Part shown: positions 56,024 to 64,000 of the stretch, one piece after another
How positions within the stretch are numbered: position 1 is the stretch's first letter
Layout of the letters: every line of letters begins with the position of its first letter
Origin: Methylotenera sp.
GTDB lineage: Bacteria; Pseudomonadota; Gammaproteobacteria; Burkholderiales; Methylophilaceae
Assembly (NCBI GenBank): GCA_013141075.1
Contig: JABFRQ010000005.1
Location: 652,976 to 716,975 of the forward strand
Reading direction: 5' to 3'
Length of the DNA stretch: 64,000 nt
Notes under the pieces: generated by a model
Databases searched by the model: none
Told to the model about the DNA's origin: nothing
What the model saw: only the letters and a program-made list of their open reading frames with translations
Translations under genes and position numbers: made by a program

Positions 56024-57379
56024 ATGACACCAATTTCTAACTATGCTAACTCACTTTTGGGTGAGTTTACCCAAATATCTGGGCGTCGGTTGTTGGGGCG
56101 TCAAATGCTGATTTTTGCAATGCTTGGCTTAGTGGTGTTTGGCGGATTAACTGCGTGCAATAATTCTAGCAAGCCAGCTACTTCAGCTACGTCAAGTAGT
56201 GGGGAGGCCGCTACGCAGCCCGCGATTCCAGTTGTGGTGACTGCGGTGCGTCAGGGTAGTATAGATGTTAATCTTTTTGCGCTGGGCACCGTAACACCGC
56301 TCAATACTGTGGTGGTGCATAGTTTTGTTGATGGTCAAGTCATGAGCATTGCCTTTAAAGAGGGGCAAATGGTCAATGCGGGTGATTTGTTGGCTAAAAT
56401 TGACCCGCGCCCATTTGAGGTGCAGCTCACGCTAGCTAATGGGCAATTGGCGCGTGACCAAGCATTGCTTGATAATGCGCAGGCAGATTTAGAGCGTTAT
56501 AAAACGCTTCTCACACAAGATTCAATTTCACGCCAAGTGGTTGATACGCAAGAGTCTTTGGTGCGTCAACACAAGGGCGCAGTGCTGGCTGACCAAGGTA
56601 GTATTGATAATGCAAAGCTACAACTTAAGCATACCGATGTGATTGCGCCAATCAGTGGTCGTGTTGGCTTGCGTCAAGTGGGCCCTGGTAATATGGTGCG
56701 TGCGACAGATGCTAACGGCATTGTGGTCATCACGCAATTACAGCCTGTAGGCGTTGTATTCACCGCGCCAGAAGATGCATTACCGCGCGTGATGAAGCAA
56801 CTTAGTGCGGGTGGTCGCGTGCCTGTTGATGCTTATGATCGCGCACAGCAAGAGAAGCTCGGCAAGGGCTGGCTATTGGCGACTGACAACCAAATAGACG
56901 CCGCAACAGGGACAATTAAAATTAAGGCGGAGTTTCCCAATGCTAATGGGTCGCTTTTTGCTAACCAGTTTGTGAATGTGAGAATGTCACTTGAGACGCT
57001 GTCTAATGCCACGCTAGTGCCGTCTGCGGCAATTCAGCGCGGCGCGGCAGGCGCATTTGTGTATGTGGTTAAAGACGATAATACAGTTTCAGTCACGCCT
57101 GTGAAAGTTGTGTCGGTGCAAGGCGAAACTACTGCAACCAACACTGGCGTCGCCATAGGTGCACTGGTGGTGGTTGACGGCGCTGATATGCTGCGTGATG
57201 GTGCTAAAGTTGAAGTCACCGTACGAGATGCGCCATTGGCGGTCTCGGCAAAAGAGGCGCGTAGCGGTAAAAAGAGCCATAATAGGCAAGCCAAAGCGAA
57301 GCAATCAAAAGTGAAGCAATCAAGTGCGCAAGGTTCGCTAAAGTGGTCGCGACAACTCAGCATGCGTTCTACCACGTAA
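56024..57379 (+). CDS. RND efflux membrane-fusion (adaptor) protein, MdtA-like
   Basis: 451 residues. The N-terminus has a membrane stretch and a lipobox-like GGLTACNN (about residues 40-47), so it may be lipid-anchored. The adaptor core is AIPVVVTAVRQGSIDVNLFA, LGTVTPLNTVVVHSFVDGQV then FKEGQMVNAGDLLAKIDPRP, with a coiled-coil hairpin (ALLDNAQADLERYKTLLTQD) and ITQLQPVGVVFTAPEDAL. The C-terminus has an unusual basic tail (KKSHNRQAKAKQSKVKQSS). It links the two RND pumps to the outer-membrane channel. The pump gene follows after 7 bp. Confidence 0.9.
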   Translation: MTPISNYANSLLGEFTQISGRRLLGRQMLIFAMLGLVVFGGLTACNNSSKPATSATSSSGEAATQPAIPVVVTAVRQGSIDVNLFALGTVTPLNTVVVHSFVDGQVMSIAFKEGQMVNAGDLLAKIDPRPFEVQLTLANGQLARDQALLDNAQADLERYKTLLTQDSISRQVVDTQESLVRQHKGAVLADQGSIDNAKLQLKHTDVIAPISGRVGLRQVGPGNMVRATDANGIVVITQLQPVGVVFTAPEDALPRVMKQLSAGGRVPVDAYDRAQQEKLGKGWLLATDNQIDAATGTIKIKAEFPNANGSLFANQFVNVRMSLETLSNATLVPSAAIQRGAAGAFVYVVKDDNTVSVTPVKVVSVQGETTATNTGVAIGALVVVDGADMLRDGAKVEVTVRDAPLAVSAKEARSGKKSHNRQAKAKQSKVKQSSAQGSLKWSRQLSMRSTT

Positions 57380-57386
57380 GTAGCCC

Positions 57387-60300
57387 ATGAACTTTTCGCG
57401 CCTGTTCATTTTTCGTCCAGTGGCGACATCGCTACTGATGGTGGCTATTTTACTCGCAGGCTTATTTGCTTATCGCTTATTGCCAGTGTCGGCGTTACCT
57501 AAGTTCGATTACCCTACGATTCAAGTGGTGACTTTGTACCCAGGCGCAAGCCCTGAGGTGGTGACATCGACCATTACTGCGCCGCTAGAGCGGCAATTTG
57601 GCAGAATACCTGGCTTGAAGCAAATGTCTTCGACAAGTTCGGATGGCGCTTCAATCATCACACTGCAATTCAATCTTGAATTAGCGCTTGATGTGGCTGA
57701 GCAAGATGTGCAGGCAGCTATCAATGGTGCGCTTAGTTTGCTACCTGCAGATTTGCCGCAACTGCCAATCTACAACAAAATCAACCCTGCTGATCCATCT
57801 ATTGTTACGCTCGCGTTGACATCAAAAACCTTACCATTACCATCTATCCAAAAAATGGCGGAATCTAGGCTAACGGCTAAGATTTCTCAATTAACTGGCG
57901 TTGGTTTGGTGAGCATTAGTGGCGGGCAGCGCCCAGCGATTCGCATACAGGCGAATCCAAAAATTCTTGCAGCTTATAATCTTTCGCTTGAAGACGTGCG
58001 CACCGCCATTAGCAACGCTAACTCAAACCAGGCAAAGGGCGGCTTTGATGGCCCAACAAGAGCTTCTACGCTCAACTCTAACGACCAACTCAAGTCTGTA
58101 GATGAATTTAGCACCATGATTATTAGCTATCGCAATGGTTCGCCAGTGCGCTTGGCTGATGTAGCGACAGTGATTGATGGGGCAGAAAATGCGCGCCTCG
58201 CGGCATGGGGTAACGAATCATCAGCACTCATTATCAATATTCAACGCCAACCTGGGGCAAATGTGATTGATGTGGTAGACCGCATTAAAAAGCTCTTGCC
58301 ACAATTGCAAGCATCATTGCCGCCTGCGGTTGAAGTGACCATGCTGACTGACCGTACAGAAACCATTCGTGCGTCAGTACATGATGTGCAAATTGAGCTT
58401 TTATTGGCAGTGGCGCTAGTGGTGATGGTGATTTTTCTATTCTTACGCAATGTGTCGGCTACTATTATTCCTAGTGTGGCAGTGCCGCTATCGCTTATTG
58501 GTACATTTTCATTCATGTATCTTGCAGGTTTTTCTATTAACAATCTCACGCTAATGGCGCTTATTGTGGCCACTAGTTTTGTGGTGGATGATGCCATTGT
58601 GATGATTGAAAATATTATGCGCTACATTGAAGCAGGTGAGCCGCCGTTGCAGGCCGCGCTTAAGGGCGCAAAGCAAATTGGCTTTACGATTATTTCACTC
58701 ACCGTATCGTTAATTGCCGTACTCATACCGCTGTTATTTATGGGCGATGTAGTCGGGCGGTTGTTTAGTGAGTTTGCCATCACATTGCTGGTTGCGATTC
58801 TGATTTCGGCGGTAGTTTCACTCACCTTAACGCCTATGATGTGCGGTAGATTGCTGCGCCATGTGCCTAACGAGCAGCAAGGACGATTTTTTCGGGCAAG
58901 CGGAGTTTGGTTTGACCGCATTACCGCTAGCTATGGCCGTATGCTAGTGTGGGTATTAGATCGCCAGGCGCTGACCTTGTTCGTGGCGTTAGCAACACTG
59001 GCACTCACTGTGTTTTTGTATATTATCGTGCCTAAGGGCTTTTTTCCAACGCAAGATACAGGCGCGATACAGGGCATTTCACAAGCGCCTTCAAGCATTT
59101 CTTTTAGTGCGATGTCTGAGCGCCAGCAGGCGCTTGGCCGCGTGATATTACGCGACCCTGCGGTACAAAGTTTGTCATCGTTCATCGGCGTTGATGGTAG
59201 TAATCCAACGCTTAATAGCGGGCGATTCTTAATCAATCTAAAACCCTTGTCAGAGCGCGATGGCAGCGCTAGTGAAGTGATTGATAGGCTAAAAGTTGCG
59301 TTGAATGAAGTAGAGGGCATTAAGTTATACATGCAGCCAGTGCAAGATCTCACCATTGAAGATAAAATCAGCAGTACGCAATATCAGATTTCACTAGAAG
59401 ATGCTGATGCCCAAGTGCTACAAGAATGGGTGCCAAAATTAGTGAAACAACTGCAAGCGTCACCAGCGTTTTCTGAGGTGACAACTGACCAGCAAGAAAG
59501 CGGCTTACAAGCGCGTGTGGAAATTGACCGTAGCCTAGCGGCACGATACGGTATTACACCAACAGATGTTGATAACACACTTTATAACGCCTTTGGGCAA
59601 CGCCAAGTTGCCACGATTTTTACGCCTACTAGTCAGCAGCGCGTGATACTTGAGGTGAAACCCGAGTTTAGAAATGACATGAATGCGCTTGATGGCATTT
59701 ATATAAGTGGCGTTGGTAATGGGTCAAGTCTGGCGAGGCAAATTCCATTGTCATCAATCGCGCATATGAGTGAAAGTACCGCGCCGCTGGTGATTACACG
59801 CATCGGCCAGTTTCCTGCGACGACCATTTCGTTTAATCTCGCGCATGGCGTTTCACTTGATGAAGGCATTAAAGCGGTTGAAACCGCACAGCATAATCTT
59901 GGTCTGCCTACTAGCACACAGTTGAAATTTCAGGGTTCTACACTAGCCTTTCAAAATTCTTTAGCGAATCAATTGTGGTTGATTTTGGCCGCAATTGTCA
60001 TTGTTTACATTGTGTTGGGCGTACTTTATGAGAGTTATATTCACCCAATCACCATTCTATCTACGCTACCATCGGCAGGCGTTGGCGCTTTGCTAGCGCT
60101 GATAATTTCTGGTAACGCGTTAGATGTTATTTCAATTATCGGCATTATTTTACTCATCGGCATTGTGAAGAAAAATGCAATTATGATGATTGACTTTGCG
60201 CTTGATGCCCAACGAACACAAGGCCTAGCCCCACGCGAAGCGATTTTTCAAGCTTGTTTATTACGCTTTCGTCCGATTATGATGACTACTATGGCCGCAC

Positions 60301-60497
60301 TGCTAGGCGCATTACCGCTGATGCTAGGAACAGGCGTAGGGTCTGATTTACGCCACCCTCTAGGTATAACCTTGGTTGGTGGCTTGATTGTAAGCCAAGT
60401 GCTGACTTTATTTACCACACCCGTGATTTACTTGGCTTTCGAGCATCTAGCGCGCCCAGCGGTAGCCGAAGCCGACATTCGCGCACAATTGCCATAA
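57387..60497 (+). CDS. RND efflux pump, MdtB-like
   Basis: 1036 residues, with twelve membrane segments and two large periplasmic domains of the HAE1/MdtBC type. It begins [20 protein letters not shown], typical of MdtB/MdtC-like pumps. The proton-relay region is [20 protein letters not shown] (about residues 396-415, DD of segment 4), and the second half has [20 protein letters not shown]. Paired with the next pump gene, the two may form a heterotrimer as MdtBC does. Substrates are unknown. Confidence 0.94.
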   Translation: MNFSRLFIFRPVATSLLMVAILLAGLFAYRLLPVSALPKFDYPTIQVVTLYPGASPEVVTSTITAPLERQFGRIPGLKQMSSTSSDGASIITLQFNLELALDVAEQDVQAAINGALSLLPADLPQLPIYNKINPADPSIVTLALTSKTLPLPSIQKMAESRLTAKISQLTGVGLVSISGGQRPAIRIQANPKILAAYNLSLEDVRTAISNANSNQAKGGFDGPTRASTLNSNDQLKSVDEFSTMIISYRNGSPVRLADVATVIDGAENARLAAWGNESSALIINIQRQPGANVIDVVDRIKKLLPQLQASLPPAVEVTMLTDRTETIRASVHDVQIELLLAVALVVMVIFLFLRNVSATIIPSVAVPLSLIGTFSFMYLAGFSINNLTLMALIVATSFVVDDAIVMIENIMRYIEAGEPPLQAALKGAKQIGFTIISLTVSLIAVLIPLLFMGDVVGRLFSEFAITLLVAILISAVVSLTLTPMMCGRLLRHVPNEQQGRFFRASGVWFDRITASYGRMLVWVLDRQALTLFVALATLALTVFLYIIVPKGFFPTQDTGAIQGISQAPSSISFSAMSERQQALGRVILRDPAVQSLSSFIGVDGSNPTLNSGRFLINLKPLSERDGSASEVIDRLKVALNEVEGIKLYMQPVQDLTIEDKISSTQYQISLEDADAQVLQEWVPKLVKQLQASPAFSEVTTDQQESGLQARVEIDRSLAARYGITPTDVDNTLYNAFGQRQVATIFTPTSQQRVILEVKPEFRNDMNALDGIYISGVGNGSSLARQIPLSSIAHMSESTAPLVITRIGQFPATTISFNLAHGVSLDEGIKAVETAQHNLGLPTSTQLKFQGSTLAFQNSLANQLWLILAAIVIVYIVLGVLYESYIHPITILSTLPSAGVGALLALIISGNALDVISIIGIILLIGIVKKNAIMMIDFALDAQRTQGLAPREAIFQACLLRFRPIMMTTMAALLGALPLMLGTGVGSDLRHPLGITLVGGLIVSQVLTLFTTPVIYLAFEHLARPAVAEADIRAQLP

Positions 60498-60507
60498 ATT
60501 ACGGCGT

Positions 60508-63500
60508 ATGAACTTCAGCGCACCTTTTATTCGCCGACCTGTTGCCACCACGCTACTGACCATAGGCCTAGTATTGGCGGGGTTGGCGGCTTTGCGGCTA
60601 CTATCAATTTCACCGATGCCGCGTGTGGATATTCCCACCATTAAAGTATCGGCATCTTTACCAGGCGCGAGCCCAGAAACCATAGCAGCGGCCGTGACTA
60701 CCCCACTAGAACATTCACTTGGGCGCATTGCTGGCATCACTGAGATGACCTCAAGTAGCGCATTAGGCGCAACGCGAATTGTGTTGCAGTTTGACTTGAA
60801 CCGCGACATCAACGGCGCAGCACGCGATGTGCAAGCAGCACTCAACGCCGCGCGCAGCACGCTTCCACCAGAAATGCACAGCAGTCCATCTTATCGAAAA
60901 GTAAATCCATCAGACGCGCCAGTTATGATTCTGAGCCTAACTTCAGACACCATGACGCAAGGGCAAATGTACGATGCAGCTTCTACGGTTATTGCCCAAA
61001 AGCTATCGCAGCTCACTGGTGTGGGTGAGGTTGAAATCGGCGGCGGCTCGCTGCCAGCGGTGCGGGTTGACCTTAACCCGCAAACTTTAAACCAGTACGG
61101 CATTGGTTTTGAAGAGGTGCGTAAGGCAGTTGCTGCCTCTAACTCAAATAGACCCAAAGGCGCACTAGAGAATGGTGGAGAGCACTGGCAGATTTCATCT
61201 AACGGTCAAGCGCGTAGTGCTGCGGAATATATGCCCGTATTTGTGAAGTACAGCAGTGGTGCCGCAGTGCAGCTTGCCGATGTCGCCAATGTTACTGATG
61301 CGGTGCAAGATATACGCACCGCAGGTTCATCTAATGGCAAGCCTTCAGTATTGGTGATTATCAGGCGTGAATCTGATGCTAATATTCTTGATACAGTTAA
61401 CCGTGTTAATAAAATTTTACCTGCTTTAAATGCCTCGATTCCTGCGGCGGTAGACCTTGCCGTTGTAATGGAGCGTACCAGCACCGTGCGTGCTTCTATG
61501 CGTGATGCTGGTGATACGCTGATTATTGCGGTGGTGCTGGTCATTTTGGTGGTCATGTTATTTTTGCGGAATGGCCGCGCGGCGCTTATTCCGAGTGTCG
61601 CAGTGCCTGTATCTCTCATTGGTACTTTTGCTGTGATGTATTTGCTCGATTACAGCCTGAATAACTTATCGTTAATGGCGCTCACTATTGCGGTTGGTTT
61701 TGTGGTGGATGATGCCATTGTGGTGGTTGAAAATGTTTCACGCCATATTGAAAAAGGCGTTGCACCCTTACAAGCTGCCTTGATAGGTGCGAAAGAAGTC
61801 GGCTCAACGGTACTCACGATGACGCTAGTACTCATTGCCGTGTTTATTCCTATGTTATTGATGAGCGGCTATGTTGGCCTTTTTGTACGTGAATTTGTGG
61901 TGACCTTGTCGGTGGCCATTTTAATTTCGCTAGTGGTTGCGCTCACCACTGCGCCGATGATGTGCGCACAGCTGCTCAAAACACCTGTGCCTAATCATCA
62001 ACATGGTGCGCTTTATCAATGGAGCGAGCGCGGCTTTACTGCAATATTGCATGCTTACGAGCGCAGTTTAAAATGGGCGCTCACGCATGCACGGTTCACA
62101 ATGCTTATTTTATTAGCCACGGTATGTTTAAATGTTTATTTGTATGTCATAGTCCCCAAAGGATTTTTCCCGCCGCAAGATACTGGTCAGCTCACTGGGC
62201 GCATTCAGGGTGATCAAAGTGTGTCTTTTCAGTTGATGCAACAAAAGCTGACTGATGTGGTGAATATCATCCGCGCAGACCCTGCTATTGAAAATGCGGT
62301 TGGCTACACTGGCGGCGCGCAACGTAATGTTGCCTCATTATTTGTCACACTTAAACCATTGCGTGAAAGAAAAATAAGTGCCGATAAAGTGGTAATACGT
62401 TTGCGTGAAACCTTAGCGAGTATGCCAGGTGTGACGCTAAGTCTTACGCCAGTGCAAGATATTCGTATTGGTGGCCGCCAAAGCCGTTCTTCATACGAAT
62501 ACACTATTCAAGCAGATGACCTTAACATGCTACGGTTATGGGAGCCACGCATACGCCAAGCTATGGCGCAAGTGCCAGAGCTACTTGATGTGGACTCTGA
62601 CGTGCAAGACAAAGGTGCGCAGACTACACTTAATATTGACCGCGATGCCGCCGCGCGCCTAGGCGTAAATGCCAAACAAATTGACACCATGCTGAACAAC
62701 GCTTTTACCCAACGCATTGTTTCAACCATTTATCAGCCATTGAATCAATATCAAGTGGTGATGGGGGTTTCGCCAGAATACGCACAATCAGCAGAAACGC
62801 TAAACCAGTTGCAGGTAAGTGGCGAAGGTGGGCGACAAGTGCCACTCTCAATGTTAGCGAGCTACACGCAAACAGAAACCGCGCTACAAGTGAGTCATCA
62901 TGGGCAACTTGCCGCCACAACCATTTCATTTAATTTGGCTAAAGGTGTGTCGCTCTCTCAAGCCACAAAGGCGATAGATGCGGCTTTATTTAAAATATCT
63001 GTGCCCAGCTCAGTACGCGGCAGTTTTCAAGGGTCAGCAAAGGCATTTAAAGAGATGCTGGCAAACCAGCCTATTTTAATTCTCGCGGCATTTTTAACGC
63101 TATATATTGTGCTTGGCGTGCTTTATGAAAGCTTGGTGCATCCTATTGCCATATTATCAACACTGCCCTCAGCAGGCGTAGGCGCGTTGCTAGCCTTGAT
63201 GATTTTTAATACCGATTTTAGCGTAATCGCCATGATAGGCATTTTTATGCTGATTGGTATTGTGATGAAAAATGCCATTATGATGATTGATGTTGCGCTA
63301 GATGCGCAGCGCAACACAGGTGCAACGCCTACCGATGCGATATTTCAAGCGTGTTTATTGCGGTTTAGGCCGATTGTGATGACATCGCTTGCTGCGCTAC
63401 TCGCGGCAATTCCGCTAGCCTTGGGCACGGGCGATGGCGCAGAAATGCGCCAGCCGCTTGGCATTGCCATTGGCGGTGGCTTAATATTGAGCCAACTACT

Positions 63501-63630
63501 CACGCTTTATACCACGCCAGTGGTGTATCTTTACCTTGACCGATTCAGTACGAAGATACATAGTTTGCGTAAGAAACAACTCACTCACCAAGCTGCAAAC
63601 CTAATGCCTTTAGCGGCGGATAACTTATGA
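60508..63630 (+). CDS. RND efflux pump, MdtC-like
   Basis: 1040 residues, homologous to the preceding pump and of the same layout. It begins MNFSAPFIRRPVATTLLTIG. The segment-4 motif is [20 protein letters not shown], and the second half has [20 protein letters not shown]. It starts 10 bp after the first pump and overlaps the outer-membrane lipoprotein gene by 4 bp (ATGA), so the four genes form one operon. Confidence 0.94.
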   Translation: MNFSAPFIRRPVATTLLTIGLVLAGLAALRLLSISPMPRVDIPTIKVSASLPGASPETIAAAVTTPLEHSLGRIAGITEMTSSSALGATRIVLQFDLNRDINGAARDVQAALNAARSTLPPEMHSSPSYRKVNPSDAPVMILSLTSDTMTQGQMYDAASTVIAQKLSQLTGVGEVEIGGGSLPAVRVDLNPQTLNQYGIGFEEVRKAVAASNSNRPKGALENGGEHWQISSNGQARSAAEYMPVFVKYSSGAAVQLADVANVTDAVQDIRTAGSSNGKPSVLVIIRRESDANILDTVNRVNKILPALNASIPAAVDLAVVMERTSTVRASMRDAGDTLIIAVVLVILVVMLFLRNGRAALIPSVAVPVSLIGTFAVMYLLDYSLNNLSLMALTIAVGFVVDDAIVVVENVSRHIEKGVAPLQAALIGAKEVGSTVLTMTLVLIAVFIPMLLMSGYVGLFVREFVVTLSVAILISLVVALTTAPMMCAQLLKTPVPNHQHGALYQWSERGFTAILHAYERSLKWALTHARFTMLILLATVCLNVYLYVIVPKGFFPPQDTGQLTGRIQGDQSVSFQLMQQKLTDVVNIIRADPAIENAVGYTGGAQRNVASLFVTLKPLRERKISADKVVIRLRETLASMPGVTLSLTPVQDIRIGGRQSRSSYEYTIQADDLNMLRLWEPRIRQAMAQVPELLDVDSDVQDKGAQTTLNIDRDAAARLGVNAKQIDTMLNNAFTQRIVSTIYQPLNQYQVVMGVSPEYAQSAETLNQLQVSGEGGRQVPLSMLASYTQTETALQVSHHGQLAATTISFNLAKGVSLSQATKAIDAALFKISVPSSVRGSFQGSAKAFKEMLANQPILILAAFLTLYIVLGVLYESLVHPIAILSTLPSAGVGALLALMIFNTDFSVIAMIGIFMLIGIVMKNAIMMIDVALDAQRNTGATPTDAIFQACLLRFRPIVMTSLAALLAAIPLALGTGDGAEMRQPLGIAIGGGLILSQLLTLYTTPVVYLYLDRFSTKIHSLRKKQLTHQAANLMPLAADNL

Positions 63631-64000
63631 TAACAGCCAACATTACTGCTAAATTTAAAGCCAAATTTAAACGCCATGCGTTACGTGCGCTCACTTTATT
63701 CTGCCTTGCAATGCTAGTTACTGCTTGCAAAGTAGTGGGGCCAAATTATGAACGCCCCGCTATTGATGTGCCCGCTACATACAAAGAAGCGACAGGATCA
63801 AAAAACACGAAAGCACTTACTACGGCTAACAGCGAGAATTGGTGGGCGCTCTATGGCGATAGTGAATTAGACAAACTCATTGTACAAGTTGAAGTGAAAA
63901 ATTACTCATTGCAAGCGGTAGATGCGCGAGTGCGACAGGCGCAAGCGCTAACCGATGCTGCTAATGCCGCCAATGGCCCCAGTGTGGTGGCTGGTGGTAA
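63627..64000 (+). CDS. Outer-membrane efflux lipoprotein, OprM/NodT family (cut by window edge)
   Basis: Reads from ATG 63627 off the right edge, giving about 124 residues. The signal peptide is followed by a lipobox LVTAC and then KVVGPNYERPAIDVPATYKE, the hallmark start of NodT/OprM channels. SENWWALYGDSELDKLIVQV is the next conserved block (WWxxxxDxxLdxL). It is the outer-membrane part of the pump. The gene overlaps the second RND gene by 4 bp. Confidence 0.95.
   Translation, partial: MITANITAKFKAKFKRHALRALTLFCLAMLVTACKVVGPNYERPAIDVPATYKEATGSKNTKALTTANSENWWALYGDSELDKLIVQVEVKNYSLQAVDARVRQAQALTDAANAANGPSVVAGG

Overview
The window looks like a methylotrophic betaproteobacterium of the family Methylophilaceae (Methylotenera/Methylophilus-like). 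This is inferred from the fmdCABDEF-type amide/urea operon known from Methylophilus, the yajC-secD-tgt and pssA-leuA gene orders, and overall gene style. No database search was possible, so genus is a guess.

Layout. (1) 1-13.4 kb, core genome: secD (cut by the window edge), yajC, a hypothetical gene and tgt on the minus strand; a phospholipid group (CDP-alcohol transferase, acyltransferase, cdsA, pssA); leuA; a methyltransferase; an EamA transporter; a HAD hydrolase; a ccsA-like gene; ffh; and tRNA-Lys(UUU). (2) 13.4-55.7 kb, a probable 42-kb genomic island in the tRNA-Lys 3' end. A P4-type tyrosine integrase lies next to the tRNA. A degenerate copy of the tRNA 3' end lies at 55659-55684. The same two 10-base arm-site-like words (GGGGGTAACT and GGGGGTATAT) occur inside both ends. 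(3) 55.7-64 kb, core again: an MdtABC-like RND efflux operon with its outer-membrane lipoprotein, cut by the right edge.

Inside the island, left to right: integrase; an hsdR remnant; an SMC/Rad50-like ATPase gene broken by one frameshift, with a coupled unknown gene; a mobilization block (AlpA-like, MobC-like, unknown, MOB relaxase) with no type IV secretion genes; an SOS module (N-terminally extended UmuD, UmuC, SRAP/YedK peptidase); a small P-loop kinase-like gene; a complete Wadjet anti-plasmid operon (WYL regulator, JetA, JetB, JetC, JetD); an hsdM remnant; then a full amide/urea utilisation block. That block holds porin FmdC, formamidase FmdA, FmdB, the five-component urea/amide ABC transporter, urease UreDABCEFG and a HupE/UreJ-like protein. 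It ends with a sensor kinase fused to an NCS1 permease and its LuxR-type response regulator.

How the parts may work together. The porin and ABC transporter take up short amides and urea, formamidase and urease release ammonia, and the permease-kinase/response-regulator pair is well placed to control them. Two promoters, ahead of fmdC and fmdA, share a TACGCAAT-type palindrome at exactly the same distance from an identical TTAATCTA box, so they are probably controlled by one activator. The Wadjet operon has three 17-bp-phased repeats directly before its WYL regulator. The umuD start codon abuts a perfect 23-bp palindrome, which suggests the extended UmuD is a LexA-like self-repressor.
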